Below are positions 1-8,884 of a stretch of 64,000 bases of DNA, one piece after another (the first letter of the stretch is position 1; each line of letters begins with the position of its first letter). The notes under the pieces are model-generated. The model was given only the letters and a program-made list of their open reading frames with translations, made no database searches and had not been told where the DNA came from. Made by a program: the position numbers and the translations under genes. Source of the stretch: Pelagivirga sediminicola. GTDB lineage: Bacteria > Pseudomonadota > Alphaproteobacteria > Rhodobacterales > Rhodobacteraceae. The stretch is from positions 243,265 to 307,264 of the forward strand of contig NZ_QCYH01000004.1 in assembly GCF_003072125.1 (NCBI RefSeq), given 5' to 3'.

Positions 1-6
1 AGCGAC

Positions 7-1302
7 ATGGTTAAAAATACCGGCCTTTTCGCAATCGTCGGCGTGCTGATCCTGCTGACCGGTTTCCTGCAAAGTTGGAACGCCGCGATGCTGATCCTCA
101 ACATGGGGCTGATTTCGGCGATCATGGCGCTGGGGGTGAACCTGCAATGGGGCTTTGCCGGGCTGTTCAACATCGGTGTCATGGGCTTCGTGGCGCTGGG
201 CGGGCTGGCGACCGTGCTGATCTCGATGCCGCCGACGACCGAGGCTTGGGCCGCGGGCGGCCTGCGCGTCTTGCTGGCGCTGGTGCTGGGCGCGGCGACG
301 ATCGTGGCGGCGGTGCTGCTTTACCGGGCGATGAATGCAGGCTGGCTGCGCACGCTGGCGATGATCGTGCTGCTGGTGGCGGGGTTTTTCATCTACCGCG
401 CCGTGCTGGATCCCGGCGTGGGCGCGATCGAGGCGATTGATCCGGCGGCGACGGGGTATCTGGGCGGTCTAGGCCTTCCGGTGCTGCTGGCCTGGCCCGT
501 TGGCGGGCTGTTCGCTGCGGGCGCCGCGTGGCTGATCGGCAAGACGGCGCTGGGCCTGCGGTCGGACTATCTGGCGATTGCGACGCTGGGCATTGCCGAG
601 ATCATCATCGCCGTGATGAAGAACGAGGACTGGCTGTCGCGCGGCGTCAAGAACGTGATCGGCGTGCCGCGCCCCGTGCCGTTCGAGATCGATCTGCAGA
701 ACGATCCTGCCTTTGTGGACCGCGTTGCAGGACTGGGGTTCGATCCTGTCGAGGCGTCGACCATCTATGTCAAACTGCTCTATGCCGGTCTGTTTCTGGT
801 CGTTCTGTTGGTTCTTCTGTGGCTCGCGCAAAAGGCGCTGGACAGCCCCTGGGGCCGGATGCTGCGCGCGATCCGCGACAACGAGGTTGCGGCCGAGGCG
901 ATGGGCAAGGATGTGAAGAAACGCCATTTGCAGGTCTTTATCCTTGGCAGCGCCATATGCGGTATCGCGGGCGCGATGATGACCACGTTGGACGGGCAGC
1001 TTACGCCCAGCAGCTATCAACCGCTGCGCTTTACCTTCCTCATCTGGGTGATGGTGATCGTCGGCGGATCGGGCAACAATTTCGGCGCCGTGCTGGGCGG
1101 TTTCCTGATCTGGTTCCTGTGGGTTCAGGTGGAGCCGATGGGCAGGCTCCTGATGGATCTGATCACGTCGGGCATGGCGGACGGCTATTGGCTGAAGACG
1201 CATCTTCTGGAATCGGCTGCACATATGCGCCTGCTGACGATGGGTGTCGTTCTGCTGCTGGTGCTGCGGTTCAGCCCGCGCGGATTGATCCCCGAGAAGT
1301 AG
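7..1302 (+). CDS. livM: LivM-type branched-chain amino acid ABC transporter permease
   Basis: Inner-membrane permease of the HAAT (branched-chain amino acid) ABC importer family. At 431 aa it is longer than the usual 300-400 aa. It has many hydrophobic segments throughout, an extra hydrophobic stretch around residues 85-170, and the family hallmark after the middle (SDYLAIATLGIAEII, then a cytoplasmic loop RAIRDNEVAAEAMGKD that contacts the ATPase). The C-terminus ends RFSPRGLIPEK, as is usual for LivM. Its partner livH should lie just left of the window; no ATPase follows it here, so livG/livF must be upstream or elsewhere. The ATG at 7 is the first start visible; the ribosome site is cut by the window edge. 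Substrate unknown. Confidence 0.88.
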   Translation: MVKNTGLFAIVGVLILLTGFLQSWNAAMLILNMGLISAIMALGVNLQWGFAGLFNIGVMGFVALGGLATVLISMPPTTEAWAAGGLRVLLALVLGAATIVAAVLLYRAMNAGWLRTLAMIVLLVAGFFIYRAVLDPGVGAIEAIDPAATGYLGGLGLPVLLAWPVGGLFAAGAAWLIGKTALGLRSDYLAIATLGIAEIIIAVMKNEDWLSRGVKNVIGVPRPVPFEIDLQNDPAFVDRVAGLGFDPVEASTIYVKLLYAGLFLVVLLVLLWLAQKALDSPWGRMLRAIRDNEVAAEAMGKDVKKRHLQVFILGSAICGIAGAMMTTLDGQLTPSSYQPLRFTFLIWVMVIVGGSGNNFGAVLGGFLIWFLWVQVEPMGRLLMDLITSGMADGYWLKTHLLESAAHMRLLTMGVVLLLVLRFSPRGLIPEK

Positions 1303-1320
1303 CGCAATGCCCGACACACG

Positions 1321-1353
1321 AAAACGCCCCTCGCGATGCGGGGGGCGTTTTTC
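1321..1353 (+). terminator. Bidirectional rho-independent terminator between livM and SRP RNA
   Basis: A GC hairpin (arms CGCCCC and GGGGGCG around tcgcgatg) is flanked by AAAA on the left and TTTTT on the right. It can therefore end livM transcription on the plus strand and SRP RNA transcription on the minus strand. Confidence 0.75.
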
Positions 1354-1370
1354 GGTGAATGGGGTAAGGT

Positions 1371-1464
1371 GAGAGGCTGGACAACGACCCAAGCGGGGCT
1401 CGTTACGGCTGCTTCCTTCCGGATCTGACCGGGTTGGCGAGGCGCCTGCCCGCGCCAACCTCTC
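1371..1464 (-). ncRNA. ffs: Signal recognition particle RNA, small bacterial (4.5S) type
   Basis: Read on the minus strand, the segment contains the invariant SRP apical loop: GGTCAGATCCGG followed by AAGGAAGCAGCC. The ends pair (GAGAGG with CCTCTC), closing a single long hairpin of about 95 nt, as expected for the 4.5S-like RNA of Gram-negative bacteria. This RNA binds Ffh and targets membrane proteins co-translationally. The terminator at 1321-1353 lies immediately downstream of its 3' end. Exact ends are inferred from the pairing; the mature RNA could be a few bases longer or shorter. Confidence 0.9.
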
Positions 1465-1520
1465 GATGAATGATTTAACGAGGATGACGCCGGTTTGCAA
1501 GAGGGGGCGCAGCGGGGCCT

Positions 1521-1624
1521 GAAGCGTTTCGCCGTTTCGCCTTTAACCTGAGCCGTCAGCCAGTGGCGAAACGCGCGCCACGCTTATATGTCGTCGGCGT
1601 TTCGCGAGGTTCTCCGCGAAAAGC
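1521..1624. repeat. GCGTTTCGCC inverted-repeat element, copy 1 (two hairpins)
   Basis: GCGTTTCGCC at 1524-1533 is perfectly inverted at 1565-1574 (GGCGAAACGC), enclosing CTTTAACCTGAG. A second hairpin pairs GCGTTTCGCG at 1597-1606 with CGCGAAAAGC at 1615-1624 and abuts the apt stop codon. The same words recur at five other intergenic sites in the window. Confidence 0.7.
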
Positions 1625-1625
1625 T

Positions 1626-2162
1626 CTAATCGCCCTCGAACGCGCAGAGGGTCTGGACGGTCAGGCCCATCTGCACCAGTCGCGCGTGGCCCCCCAGATC
1701 CGGCAGGTCCACGACGAAGGCGCAGGCGGCGATGCGCGCGCCCAGCCGCTCGGCCAGCATCGCGCCGGCGGCGGCGGTGCCGCCGGTAGCCAGCAGATCG
1801 TCGACGATCAGCACCGTCTCGCCCGGCTCGATCGCGTCCTCATGCAGCTCGAACGTGGCTTCGCCATATTCGAGGCTGTAGCTTTGCGAGATGACAGCGC
1901 CGGGCAGTTTGCCAGCCTTGCGCACCGGCACGAACCCCGCGCCCAAGCGGTGCGCCACCGCCCCGGCCAGGATGAAGCCTCGCGCCTCCAGCCCGATGAC
2001 CTTGTCGATGCCGACGTCTGAATAGGGATCGGCCAACTGCTCGATCGTCATGGCAAGTCCCGCAGGATCGGACAGAAGGGTCGTCACGTCGCGAAACCGG
2101 ATGCCCGGTTTGGGAAAGTCGGGGATGGTGCGGATATAATCGCGGATGGCTTTTTGCGGCAT
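1626..2162 (-). CDS. apt: Adenine phosphoribosyltransferase
   Basis: Cytosolic purine-salvage enzyme converting adenine and PRPP to AMP and pyrophosphate. At 178 aa it is full length for the family. The PRPP-binding signature [14 protein letters not shown] is present at about residues 117-130, and the N-terminal [15 protein letters not shown] segment is typical of bacterial Apt. It lies downstream of mtnP on the same strand; adenine released by MTA phosphorylase is the substrate of Apt, so the two genes form a functional salvage pair, interrupted here by a decayed LysE gene. The start ATG begins [16 protein letters not shown], which matches the usual N-terminus. Confidence 0.95.
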   Translation of the reverse strand: MPQKAIRDYIRTIPDFPKPGIRFRDVTTLLSDPAGLAMTIEQLADPYSDVGIDKVIGLEARGFILAGAVAHRLGAGFVPVRKAGKLPGAVISQSYSLEYGEATFELHEDAIEPGETVLIVDDLLATGGTAAAGAMLAERLGARIAACAFVVDLPDLGGHARLVQMGLTVQTLCAFEGD

Positions 2163-2228
2163 GAAAGCGCCCTTTGGCTGAGCTTATGCGCCCTTTCTGG
2201 CGGCTTGGACGGTGGCGCGCAACCCGGG

Positions 2229-2398
2229 TCAGACGTGGGCGCGCCGCATCAGTGCGGTCATCATGCTCATGGCGATCAGCGCCGCGCCGCCGCTGCGCGT
2301 CAGCCCGGCACGAAGACTATGAAGAAGACGGTCGGCCCGGGGATCAGCAGAAGCGCAGAGGAGGCGGCGACGAAGGTCAGACAGAGTTCAAGGGGCAT
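2229..2398 (-). pseudogene. Decayed LysE/RhtB-family exporter gene (internal deletion and frameshift)
   Basis: On the minus strand an ATG at 2398 opens MPLELCLTFVAASSALLLIP, then GPTVFFIVFVPG and a stop. This is the recognisable first helix of LysE/RhtB amino-acid exporters, including the LIPGP motif. In another frame, directly after, comes LTRSGGAALIAMSMMTALMR, then RAHV and a stop at 2229, which looks like the C-terminal tail of the same family (RxGGxxLI..A...RR). About 150 central residues of a normal ~205 aa protein are missing and the ends are out of frame, so no functional exporter can be made. Family assignment is by eye from the two ends. Confidence 0.6.
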
Positions 2399-2425
2399 GC
2401 GCGATTTCCTGTCATGGTCTCGCGG

Positions 2426-3313
2426 TCAGTGCGCCGGACCATTCAGAACCCGGCCCGCCACGGCGTCAAGCCGCGCCAGCATCGCGGCATCGCGGTGCTC
2501 GGGCGCGGTCAGGATCGCGTGGTCCAGCGCGCGGTCGCAGCCATGCGGGCACGGCGTGCGCGCGCCCCGCAGCAGGGCGGGCAGGGCGCGCACCATTACC
2601 TTGCCGCGTGCGGCATTGCCCATCAGCGTGGCGATGATGGCGGTCACGTCAACCTCGCCGTGATCGGGATGCCAGCTGTCGTAATCGGTGATCATTGCGA
2701 TCGAGGCATAGCAAAGCTCGGCCTCGCGGGCGAGTTTCGCCTCCGGCATGCCGGTCATGCCGATCACGTCGCAGCCCCATGCCTCGCGGTAAAGGCGGCT
2801 TTCGGCCAAGGTGGAAAATTGCGGGCCTTCCATTGCCAGATACGTGCCGCCGCGATGCACGCGGCTGCCCGATGCCTCGGCCGCGGTGGCGCAGGCAGCG
2901 CCAAGGCGCGGGCAGGTGGGATTGGCGACCGAGACGTGGGCCACGCAGCCGGGACCGAAGAATGACTTTTCACGCGCGACGGTGCGATCGATATACTGAT
3001 CGACGATCACGAAATCGCCCGGCGCCATCTCCTCGCGGAAGGAGCCGCAGGCGCCGATGCTGATCACGTCGCTCACGCCCAGCCGCTTGAGCGCGTCGAT
3101 ATTGGCGCGGTAGGGCACCGAGGACGGGCTGTGCACATGGCCGCGCCCGTGGCGGGGCAGAAACGCCATCGGCATACCGTCCAGCATTCCGGTCAGGATC
3201 CGGTCCGACGGGGCGCCAAAGGGGCCGGGCACATCACGCCATTCGGCGCCCTCCAGCCCCTCGATGTCGTAGATGCCCGAGCCCCCGATCACCCCGATCA
3301 TGGTATCTGTCAT
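2426..3313 (-). CDS. mtnP: S-methyl-5'-thioadenosine phosphorylase
   Basis: Phosphorolyses methylthioadenosine (the by-product of polyamine and homoserine-lactone synthesis) to adenine and methylthioribose-1-phosphate. At 295 aa it has the family size. The phosphate-binding N-terminus IGVIGGSGIYDIEGL is followed by RHGRGHVHSPSSVPYRANI and, in the substrate pocket, the conserved AMEGPQFST and GMTGMPEAKLAREAEL segments, which identify MTAP rather than purine nucleoside phosphorylase. It probably starts an operon ending in apt, which uses the released adenine. It is divergent from the SulP gene, with about 220 bp of shared upstream region. Confidence 0.94.
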   Translation of the reverse strand: MTDTMIGVIGGSGIYDIEGLEGAEWRDVPGPFGAPSDRILTGMLDGMPMAFLPRHGRGHVHSPSSVPYRANIDALKRLGVSDVISIGACGSFREEMAPGDFVIVDQYIDRTVAREKSFFGPGCVAHVSVANPTCPRLGAACATAAEASGSRVHRGGTYLAMEGPQFSTLAESRLYREAWGCDVIGMTGMPEAKLAREAELCYASIAMITDYDSWHPDHGEVDVTAIIATLMGNAARGKVMVRALPALLRGARTPCPHGCDRALDHAILTAPEHRDAAMLARLDAVAGRVLNGPAH

Positions 3314-3535
3314 ATGATGCCCTTCCTGCCTGTTCGGTTTGGGTCTAGGCGCAGATCGCAGGGATGAAAAGCGCGGGGGGCCGCAGCGGCCCGGAAAACG
3401 TGCAAATTTCGGAAGCGGCGCTCGTGATTTAAGGGTTTGGCAAGGGGATTCGTGGCATTTGGGGTGTGGTCAAGGGGGCTGGGGGCGGGTAAACGGGCCA
3501 CTTACCTGACCCCCGATGATGACAGGACCTGTGCT

Positions 3536-5164
3536 TTGAAAACCTCGCTGGCCGCCTTTGCCAAGACCATCACGATGCCCGACCTGCGCGTCATGCAGGA
3601 CGAAGCGTTCAGTATCGGCCGCCTGCGGATCGAGCTTCTGGCAGGGCTGACCGTTGCGCTGGCGCTGGTGCCGGAGGCTGTGGCCTTTGCCTTTGTCGCG
3701 GGGGTGCATCCGCTTGTCGGGCTTTACGCGGCGTTTCTCGTGGGGTTGGTTACGGCCGTCATCGGCGGGCGGCCCGGCATGATTTCGGGCGCGACAGGCG
3801 CGCTGGCGGTGGTGATGGTGTCGCTGGTGGCGCAGCACGGGGTCGAGTATCTTTTCGCGACCGTCGTGCTGATGGGGCTCATGCAGGTGACGGCGGGCGT
3901 GCTGAAATGGGGCAAGTTCATCCGCCTTGTGCCGCATCCTGTCATGCTGGGCTTTGTCAACGGGCTTGCGATCGTCATCTTTCTTGCGCAACTGGGCCAG
4001 TTCAAGGTGCCCGGCACGATGGTGGATACCGGTCACGGCATCGGCGGCGGCGTCTGGCTGAGCGGCACGCCGCTGTTTGTCATGCTGGCGCTTGTGGCGC
4101 TGACCATGGGAATCATCTGGATCACGCCGCGCATCACGCGCATCATCCCCGCACCGCTCGCGGGGATCGGCGTTGTCGCGGCGCTGGTGATTGCGTTCGG
4201 GCTGGACGTGCCGCGCGTCGGCGATCTGGCCTCGATCAAGGGCGGGTTGCCCAGCTTTCACATTCCGATGGTCCCCTTTACCCTTGAGACGTTCGAAATC
4301 ATCCTGCCCTATGCGATCATCCTGGCCGCCATCGGCCTGATTGAAAGCCTTCTGACATTGAACCTCGTGGGCGAAATGGTTGGCCGCCGCGGCGGCGCCA
4401 GTCAGGAGTGCATCGCCCAGGGTCTGGCCAACACGCTGACCGGGTTTTTCGGCGGCATGGGCGGCTGCGCGATGATCGGGCAGTCGATGATCAACGTGAA
4501 ATCGGGCGGGCGTACGCGGATCGCGGGCATCGCGGCGGCGCTGTTCTTGCTCATCTTCATCCTCTTCGCCGCCCCCGCGATCGAGCAGATCCCGCTCGCC
4601 GCGCTGGTCGGGGTCATGTTCATGGTGGTGATCGGCACGTTTGCGTGGAATTCGCTGACGATCCTGCGCAAGGTGCCGCTGACGGATGCGATGGTGATCG
4701 TTCTGGTGACGGCGGTCACGGTGAAATACGATCTGGCCATCGCGGTGGTCGTCGGCGTGATCGTCTCGGCGCTGGCCTATTCGTGGAACAACGCCAAACG
4801 CATTCACGCCACGACCAAGACCGACGCCAGCGGCGCACGGGTCTACAGCATCGAAGGCCCGCTCTTTTTCGGCTCGGCCGAGGGCTTTGCCGAGCTTTTC
4901 GATATCGACGGCGATCCGGACACGGTGGTCGTCGATTTCGACCAGAGCCGCGTTGTGGACCAATCCGCCCTTCAGGCGATCGAGGCACTTGCGGGCAAGT
5001 ATCAGGCGGCGGGCAAGACGCTGCAACTGCGCCACCTGAGCCGCGATTGCCACCGCCTGCTGACCAAGGCGGGGCATCTGATGATCGATAGCGACGATGA
5101 TCCCGAATACATGGTCGCGGTGGATTACGACGTGCGCACCGGCGTTCTGGGCGCCGGACACTGA
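3536..5164 (+). CDS. SulP-family inorganic anion transporter with STAS domain
   Basis: Inner-membrane SLC26/SulP transporter, likely for sulfate, bicarbonate or another small anion; the substrate cannot be told from sequence. About ten hydrophobic segments follow the family signature ALALVPEAVAFAFVAGVHPLVGLYAAF, with the conserved GGMGGCAMIGQSMINVKSGG loop in the second half and a C-terminal STAS domain (roughly the last 110 residues, VYSIEGPLFFGSAEGF, then VVVDFDQSRVVDQSALQAIE). The start is chosen at TTG 3536, with AGGA 8 nt upstream; the frame is open back to 3437 and an ATG lies at 3575. The stop codon TGA at 5162-5164 is the first part of a repeat element. Confidence 0.85.
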   Translation: MKTSLAAFAKTITMPDLRVMQDEAFSIGRLRIELLAGLTVALALVPEAVAFAFVAGVHPLVGLYAAFLVGLVTAVIGGRPGMISGATGALAVVMVSLVAQHGVEYLFATVVLMGLMQVTAGVLKWGKFIRLVPHPVMLGFVNGLAIVIFLAQLGQFKVPGTMVDTGHGIGGGVWLSGTPLFVMLALVALTMGIIWITPRITRIIPAPLAGIGVVAALVIAFGLDVPRVGDLASIKGGLPSFHIPMVPFTLETFEIILPYAIILAAIGLIESLLTLNLVGEMVGRRGGASQECIAQGLANTLTGFFGGMGGCAMIGQSMINVKSGGRTRIAGIAAALFLLIFILFAAPAIEQIPLAALVGVMFMVVIGTFAWNSLTILRKVPLTDAMVIVLVTAVTVKYDLAIAVVVGVIVSALAYSWNNAKRIHATTKTDASGARVYSIEGPLFFGSAEGFAELFDIDGDPDTVVVDFDQSRVVDQSALQAIEALAGKYQAAGKTLQLRHLSRDCHRLLTKAGHLMIDSDDDPEYMVAVDYDVRTGVLGAGH

Positions 5165-5208
5165 AGCGTTTCCGGTTTTATCAGGCTCAGATGTAACCTG
5201 AAACGCTT
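5164..5208. repeat. GCGTTTCGCC-family inverted repeat, copy 2
   Basis: AAGCGTTTCCGGTT at 5164-5177 is inverted at 5195-5208 (AACCTGAAACGCTT) with one mismatch, around tatcaggctcagatgt. The left arm begins on the last base of the SulP stop codon. Confidence 0.65.
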
Positions 5209-5249
5209 TCACGCAGGCTGCGCGTTTCAATTGTGCGGCCCGGCGCCGC

Positions 5250-5777
5250 ATGCTACGCGCAGCGCCGACAATCCTTGCTAAAGGCCAAGCAGTGCTGGAG
5301 CTCATGCCCGAAACGGACAGCGACTGGTGGGAGGTCGAAGCGCTGCTGGATCTGTGCTTTGCCCCCGGTCGCGAGGCGCTGTCCTCCTACCGCCTGCGCG
5401 ACGGCGTGCCGCCCGTGCAGGGGCTCAGCACGGTTGCGCGCGATCAGGGCGGTATTCTGGCGGGCGCCATCAGGTACTGGCCGGTTCGTGTGGGCGATGC
5501 CGCAGCGCTGCTGTTGGGGCCGATCGCGGTCCATCCGACACATCAGGGCGAGGGCTTGGGCGGCTATCTGATGCGCAGCTCGCTGGCGCGGGCGCGCGAT
5601 TCGGGGTGGCAACGTGTCATGCTGGTCGGGGACGCGCCTTATTACGGGCGTTTCGGATTTGCGCGGCTGGACGCTGTCGAAATGCCGCCGCCGACCAACC
5701 CCGACCGGGTGCTGGGTCTGGATCTGATACCGGAGGCATGGGCCGGGATTGCAGGAAAAGTGACACGCGCCGCTTGA
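5250..5777 (+). CDS. GNAT-family N-acetyltransferase
   Basis: Predicted cytosolic acyltransferase using acetyl-CoA; the acceptor is unknown. The fold is recognisable from the acetyl-CoA-binding motif A (LGPIAVHPTHQGEGLGGYLM, a variant of Q/R-x-x-G-x-G/A) and the C-terminal LVGDAPYYGRFGF segment shared with the YhbS-like subgroup of about 170 aa. The first 14 residues (up to GTG at 5292) look unlike the family and have no clear ribosome site, whereas the GTG has AAGG 7 nt upstream, so the true start may be 5292. It sits between the SulP gene and ecsC-like gene, same strand, probably with its own promoter after repeat copy 2. Confidence 0.8.
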   Translation: MLRAAPTILAKGQAVLELMPETDSDWWEVEALLDLCFAPGREALSSYRLRDGVPPVQGLSTVARDQGGILAGAIRYWPVRVGDAAALLLGPIAVHPTHQGEGLGGYLMRSSLARARDSGWQRVMLVGDAPYYGRFGFARLDAVEMPPPTNPDRVLGLDLIPEAWAGIAGKVTRAA

Positions 5778-5808
5778 AACCGGGGAATAATGCGCTGATC
5801 TATATCGG

Positions 5809-6579
5809 ATGATGGATCTTCTGGACCCCCCGATCGACAAGGCCGCCGTCGCGCTGAGGCTGGATGCGTTGGCGCGGCGCCATGCGCGCGCGGGCAATAT
5901 AGGCATTCAGGTGCTGAACGTCATCGGAGGGCGCGCCGAGGCGCTGCTGGAGCGGTTGCCGGACGGCGTGCGCGGACGTCTTGAGGGCCGCACCGAGCAG
6001 GCATTGCAGATGGCGATGGGCGCCGCGCACCGGTCGCGCGGGATGGTCGGCGGGCAACCGGGATGGTTGAACCGCGCGGTGACCACGGCGATGGGTGCGG
6101 CCGGCGGCTTTGGCGGGTTGCCCTCGGCACTGGCGGAGTTGCCGATCACGACGACGATCCTCTTGCGCGCCATTCAGGACGTCGCCAGCGAACATGGCTT
6201 TGATCCCAGCGAGGAAGGCGTGCGGTTCGACTGTGTGCAGGTCTTCGCGGCCGCCGGTCCGCTGGACCATGACGACGGCGCGGATCTGGCGTTTCTGGGC
6301 GCGCGCGTCGCGGTCAGCGGCAAGACGGTGCAGGCGCTGATCTCAAAGGTCGCGCCGCGTCTGAGCGTGGTTCTGGGGCAGAAACTGGCCGCGCAGACGG
6401 TGCCGGTGCTGGGCGCGGCGGCCGGGGCGGTCACCAATTATGCCTTCACCGATTACTACCAGCAGATGGCGCATGTGCATTTCGGTCTTCGCCGCCTCGC
6501 CATCGAGGCGGATATGAGCCATGCCGAGTTGCTGGAGGCATTTCGCGCCCGCGTCGCGATGCCGACGCAAAAAAGCTAA
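5809..6579 (+). CDS. EcsC family protein
   Basis: Protein of the EcsC family (named after the third gene of the Bacillus ecs ABC locus), function unknown. At 256 aa it has the usual length. The family is recognised from the glycine/alanine-rich amphipathic centre (GAAGGFGGLPSALAELPITT, then TILLRAIQDVASEHGFDP) and the C-terminal VPVLGAAAGAVTNYAFTDYY segment. The hydrophobic patches suggest membrane association rather than true spanning helices. Its last 4 bp overlap the end of ptsP on the opposite strand, so the two transcripts converge with no room for a separate terminator. Confidence 0.8.
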   Translation: MMDLLDPPIDKAAVALRLDALARRHARAGNIGIQVLNVIGGRAEALLERLPDGVRGRLEGRTEQALQMAMGAAHRSRGMVGGQPGWLNRAVTTAMGAAGGFGGLPSALAELPITTTILLRAIQDVASEHGFDPSEEGVRFDCVQVFAAAGPLDHDDGADLAFLGARVAVSGKTVQALISKVAPRLSVVLGQKLAAQTVPVLGAAAGAVTNYAFTDYYQQMAHVHFGLRRLAIEADMSHAELLEAFRARVAMPTQKS

Positions 6580-8819
6580 AGCTTCTCGCGCAGATAATCC
6601 ATGACGCAGGGGCGCACCGATTGGTCCCCCCGGCGGCCCGCCTCGTCGATGACGCTGCGCAGCTCGTCCAGATCGGTGCGGCGCAGGATGGACTTCACCG
6701 GACCGATCGACGCGGGCCGCATCGACAGGCTGCGGATCCCGATGGCGGCAAGGCAGGCGGCCTCGACAGGTCTGCCGGCGTCCTCGCCGCAGAAACTCAG
6801 CGGGGTATCCGTGGCCATGCAGCGCTCGACGATGCCTTGCAGAAAGGTCAGGAAACTGATGTTGAGCGTGTCATAGCGGCGCCTCACGCGCTCGTTCTCG
6901 CGGTCGGCGGCAAAGAAGAACTGTTTCAGATCGTTGCCGCCGATCGACAGGAAATCGACATCGCGATAGAACTGGTCGGCCGCATAGGCCAGGCTCGGCG
7001 TCTCCAGCATCGCGCCCAGCCGCATGGTGGCGGGCAGGGGGTGGCCCAGAATACGCTCGCGCTCCAGCGCTTTGTTCAGCTCGGCGCGGCCCGCGTTGAA
7101 TTCCTCGCGCTGGGCGACGAAGGGGAACATGACCGACAAAGGGCGTCCTTTGGCGCCGCGGATAAGCGCCTGAAGCTGCATGCGCATGACGCCCGGCTTG
7201 TCCAGCCCCACGCGGATCGCGCGCCAGCCCATCGCCGGGTTAGGCTCGTCCGTCGGCTTCATGTAGGGCAGCACCTTGTCCGAGCCGATGTCGAGCGTGC
7301 GGAACACCACGTCGCGCCCCTTGGCGGCATCCATGACGCGACTGTAAAGCTCGCTCAGCTCGGCGCGTTTGGGCATTTTCGAGCGGACCAGAAACTGCAG
7401 CTCGGTCCGGAAAAGGCCCACCCCATCGGCGCCGGACCCTTCGAGACTGGGCAGATCGGCCATCAGGCCCGCGTTCATCGTCAGCGACAGGGTGCGTCCG
7501 CAAAGCGTGGTCGCGGGTTTGTCGCGGATCGAGGCATAGCGTTCCTGCGCCTTGGCCTGCATCGCCATCTTGTCGCGAAAGGCGGCGATCACCGTCTCGC
7601 CGGGGCGCAGGTGAGCGACCCCCTGATCACCGTCCACGAGGATGGGATCGCCATTCATCGCCTCGGTCGTGATGTTTTTGGCGTGGATCACAAGCGGAAT
7701 CGCCAGCGCGCGGGCGACGATGGTGGCGTGGCTGCCGACGGCGCCTTCTTCCAGCACGATACCCTTCAGGCTGCGGCCATAATCCAGCAGTTCGGCCGGG
7801 CCGATATTGCGCGCGATCAGGATCGGATCGGAGGGCATTTCTGCAGCCGTTCCAGTGCCTTGTCCGGTCAGGATGCGCAGCATGCGGTTGCTGAGATCGT
7901 CCAGATCATGCAGCCGGTCGCGAAGGTAGGCATCGGCCACCTGTCCCAGACGGGCGCGGGCGGTGGATTGTTCCTTTTCGACCGCAGCCTCGGCAGACAG
8001 GCCCCGATTGATGTCCTCTTCCATGCGGCGCATCCAGCCTTTGGAATTGGCGAACATGCGGTAGGCTTCCAGCACTTCCAGCTGTTCCTTGTCGCCGAAA
8101 CGGGCGCTGGTCAGCATGCGGTCCACGCCGACGCGCAATTCGTCCACCGCCTCGTTCAGGCGTTCCAGCTCGCGCACCGGGTCTTCGCCGATGAGGTTGG
8201 TGACGATGACGCGCGGCTCGTGCAGCCAGACATGGCCGCGCGCCGCGCCCTCCTGCGCCGTGGTGCCGCGAAACTGAACGGGGTGCTGGTGGCGCGCCTT
8301 CATCGCGGCGCCATCGCCGATAAAGGCGCCCAGTTCGGTCATCTCGGCCAGGACCATGGCGACGACTTCGACCGCGTAGACCTCTTCCTCGGAGAAGCTG
8401 CGCGCGTCTTTTGACTGCACCACCAGCACGCCCAGCTTTTCGCCAAGACGCTGGATCGGCACGCCCATAAAGGACGAATAACCCTCTTCGCCGGTCTCCG
8501 GCATGAAGCGGAAGCCGGGCGTGTTGGGCGCGTCATCGGTGTTGATGACCTGCCCCGTGCGGGCAACGCGCCCGACCAGCCCCTCGCCCAGACGCATCCG
8601 GGTCTGGTGCACGGCCTCGGGGTTCAGGCCCTCTGTCGCGCACAGCTCCAGCATGTCCTCGTCGCGGAACAGGTAGATCGAGCAGACCTCGATGCGCATT
8701 TCCTCGGCGATCAGATGCGTGATCTGGTCCAGACGCGCCTGGCCTGCGGCGTCCTGAGCCATCACGCCGCGCAGGCGGCCCAGCATCTGGCGGCTGTCGG
8801 TCTGGAAGTCCTGGCTCAT
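6576..8819 (-). CDS. ptsP: PTS-Ntr enzyme I (PEP-protein phosphotransferase PtsP)
   Basis: First enzyme of the nitrogen phosphotransfer system; it autophosphorylates from phosphoenolpyruvate and passes phosphate to NPr and EIIA-Ntr. At 747 aa it has the PtsP architecture: a GAF domain at about residues 15-165, the enzyme I N-terminal domain, the phosphohistidine swivel at 355-380 with the active His at residue 364 (GSHATIVARAL), and a C-terminal PEP-binding TIM barrel (MLETPSLAYAADQFYRDVDF, then LSIGGNDLKQFFFA). The GAF domain probably senses glutamine or another amino-acid signal. It follows lysC on the same strand after 65 bp, a gene order I recall from other Rhodobacteraceae. Confidence 0.94.
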   Translation of the reverse strand: MSQDFQTDSRQMLGRLRGVMAQDAAGQARLDQITHLIAEEMRIEVCSIYLFRDEDMLELCATEGLNPEAVHQTRMRLGEGLVGRVARTGQVINTDDAPNTPGFRFMPETGEEGYSSFMGVPIQRLGEKLGVLVVQSKDARSFSEEEVYAVEVVAMVLAEMTELGAFIGDGAAMKARHQHPVQFRGTTAQEGAARGHVWLHEPRVIVTNLIGEDPVRELERLNEAVDELRVGVDRMLTSARFGDKEQLEVLEAYRMFANSKGWMRRMEEDINRGLSAEAAVEKEQSTARARLGQVADAYLRDRLHDLDDLSNRMLRILTGQGTGTAAEMPSDPILIARNIGPAELLDYGRSLKGIVLEEGAVGSHATIVARALAIPLVIHAKNITTEAMNGDPILVDGDQGVAHLRPGETVIAAFRDKMAMQAKAQERYASIRDKPATTLCGRTLSLTMNAGLMADLPSLEGSGADGVGLFRTELQFLVRSKMPKRAELSELYSRVMDAAKGRDVVFRTLDIGSDKVLPYMKPTDEPNPAMGWRAIRVGLDKPGVMRMQLQALIRGAKGRPLSVMFPFVAQREEFNAGRAELNKALERERILGHPLPATMRLGAMLETPSLAYAADQFYRDVDFLSIGGNDLKQFFFAADRENERVRRRYDTLNISFLTFLQGIVERCMATDTPLSFCGEDAGRPVEAACLAAIGIRSLSMRPASIGPVKSILRRTDLDELRSVIDEAGRRGDQSVRPCVMDYLREKL

Positions 8820-8884
8820 CAGCGGGTGCTTTCGCGCCTTTCGGTTAATCGCGGCCGGGCGCCGCGGGGCAGGTCACCCGCATC

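Noticed and set aside
1371..1464. SRP RNA on the plus strand
   Set aside because: The conserved GGAAGGAAGCAGCC loop reads correctly only on the minus strand.
3470..5305. Long open frame on the minus strand opposite the SulP gene (611 codons)
   Set aside because: Product is rich in Arg, His, Asp and Gln with no family resemblance; it is the usual antisense shadow of a high-GC gene.
6621..8414. 597-codon plus-strand frame opposite ptsP
   Set aside because: Antisense shadow; ptsP on the minus strand has all active-site motifs.
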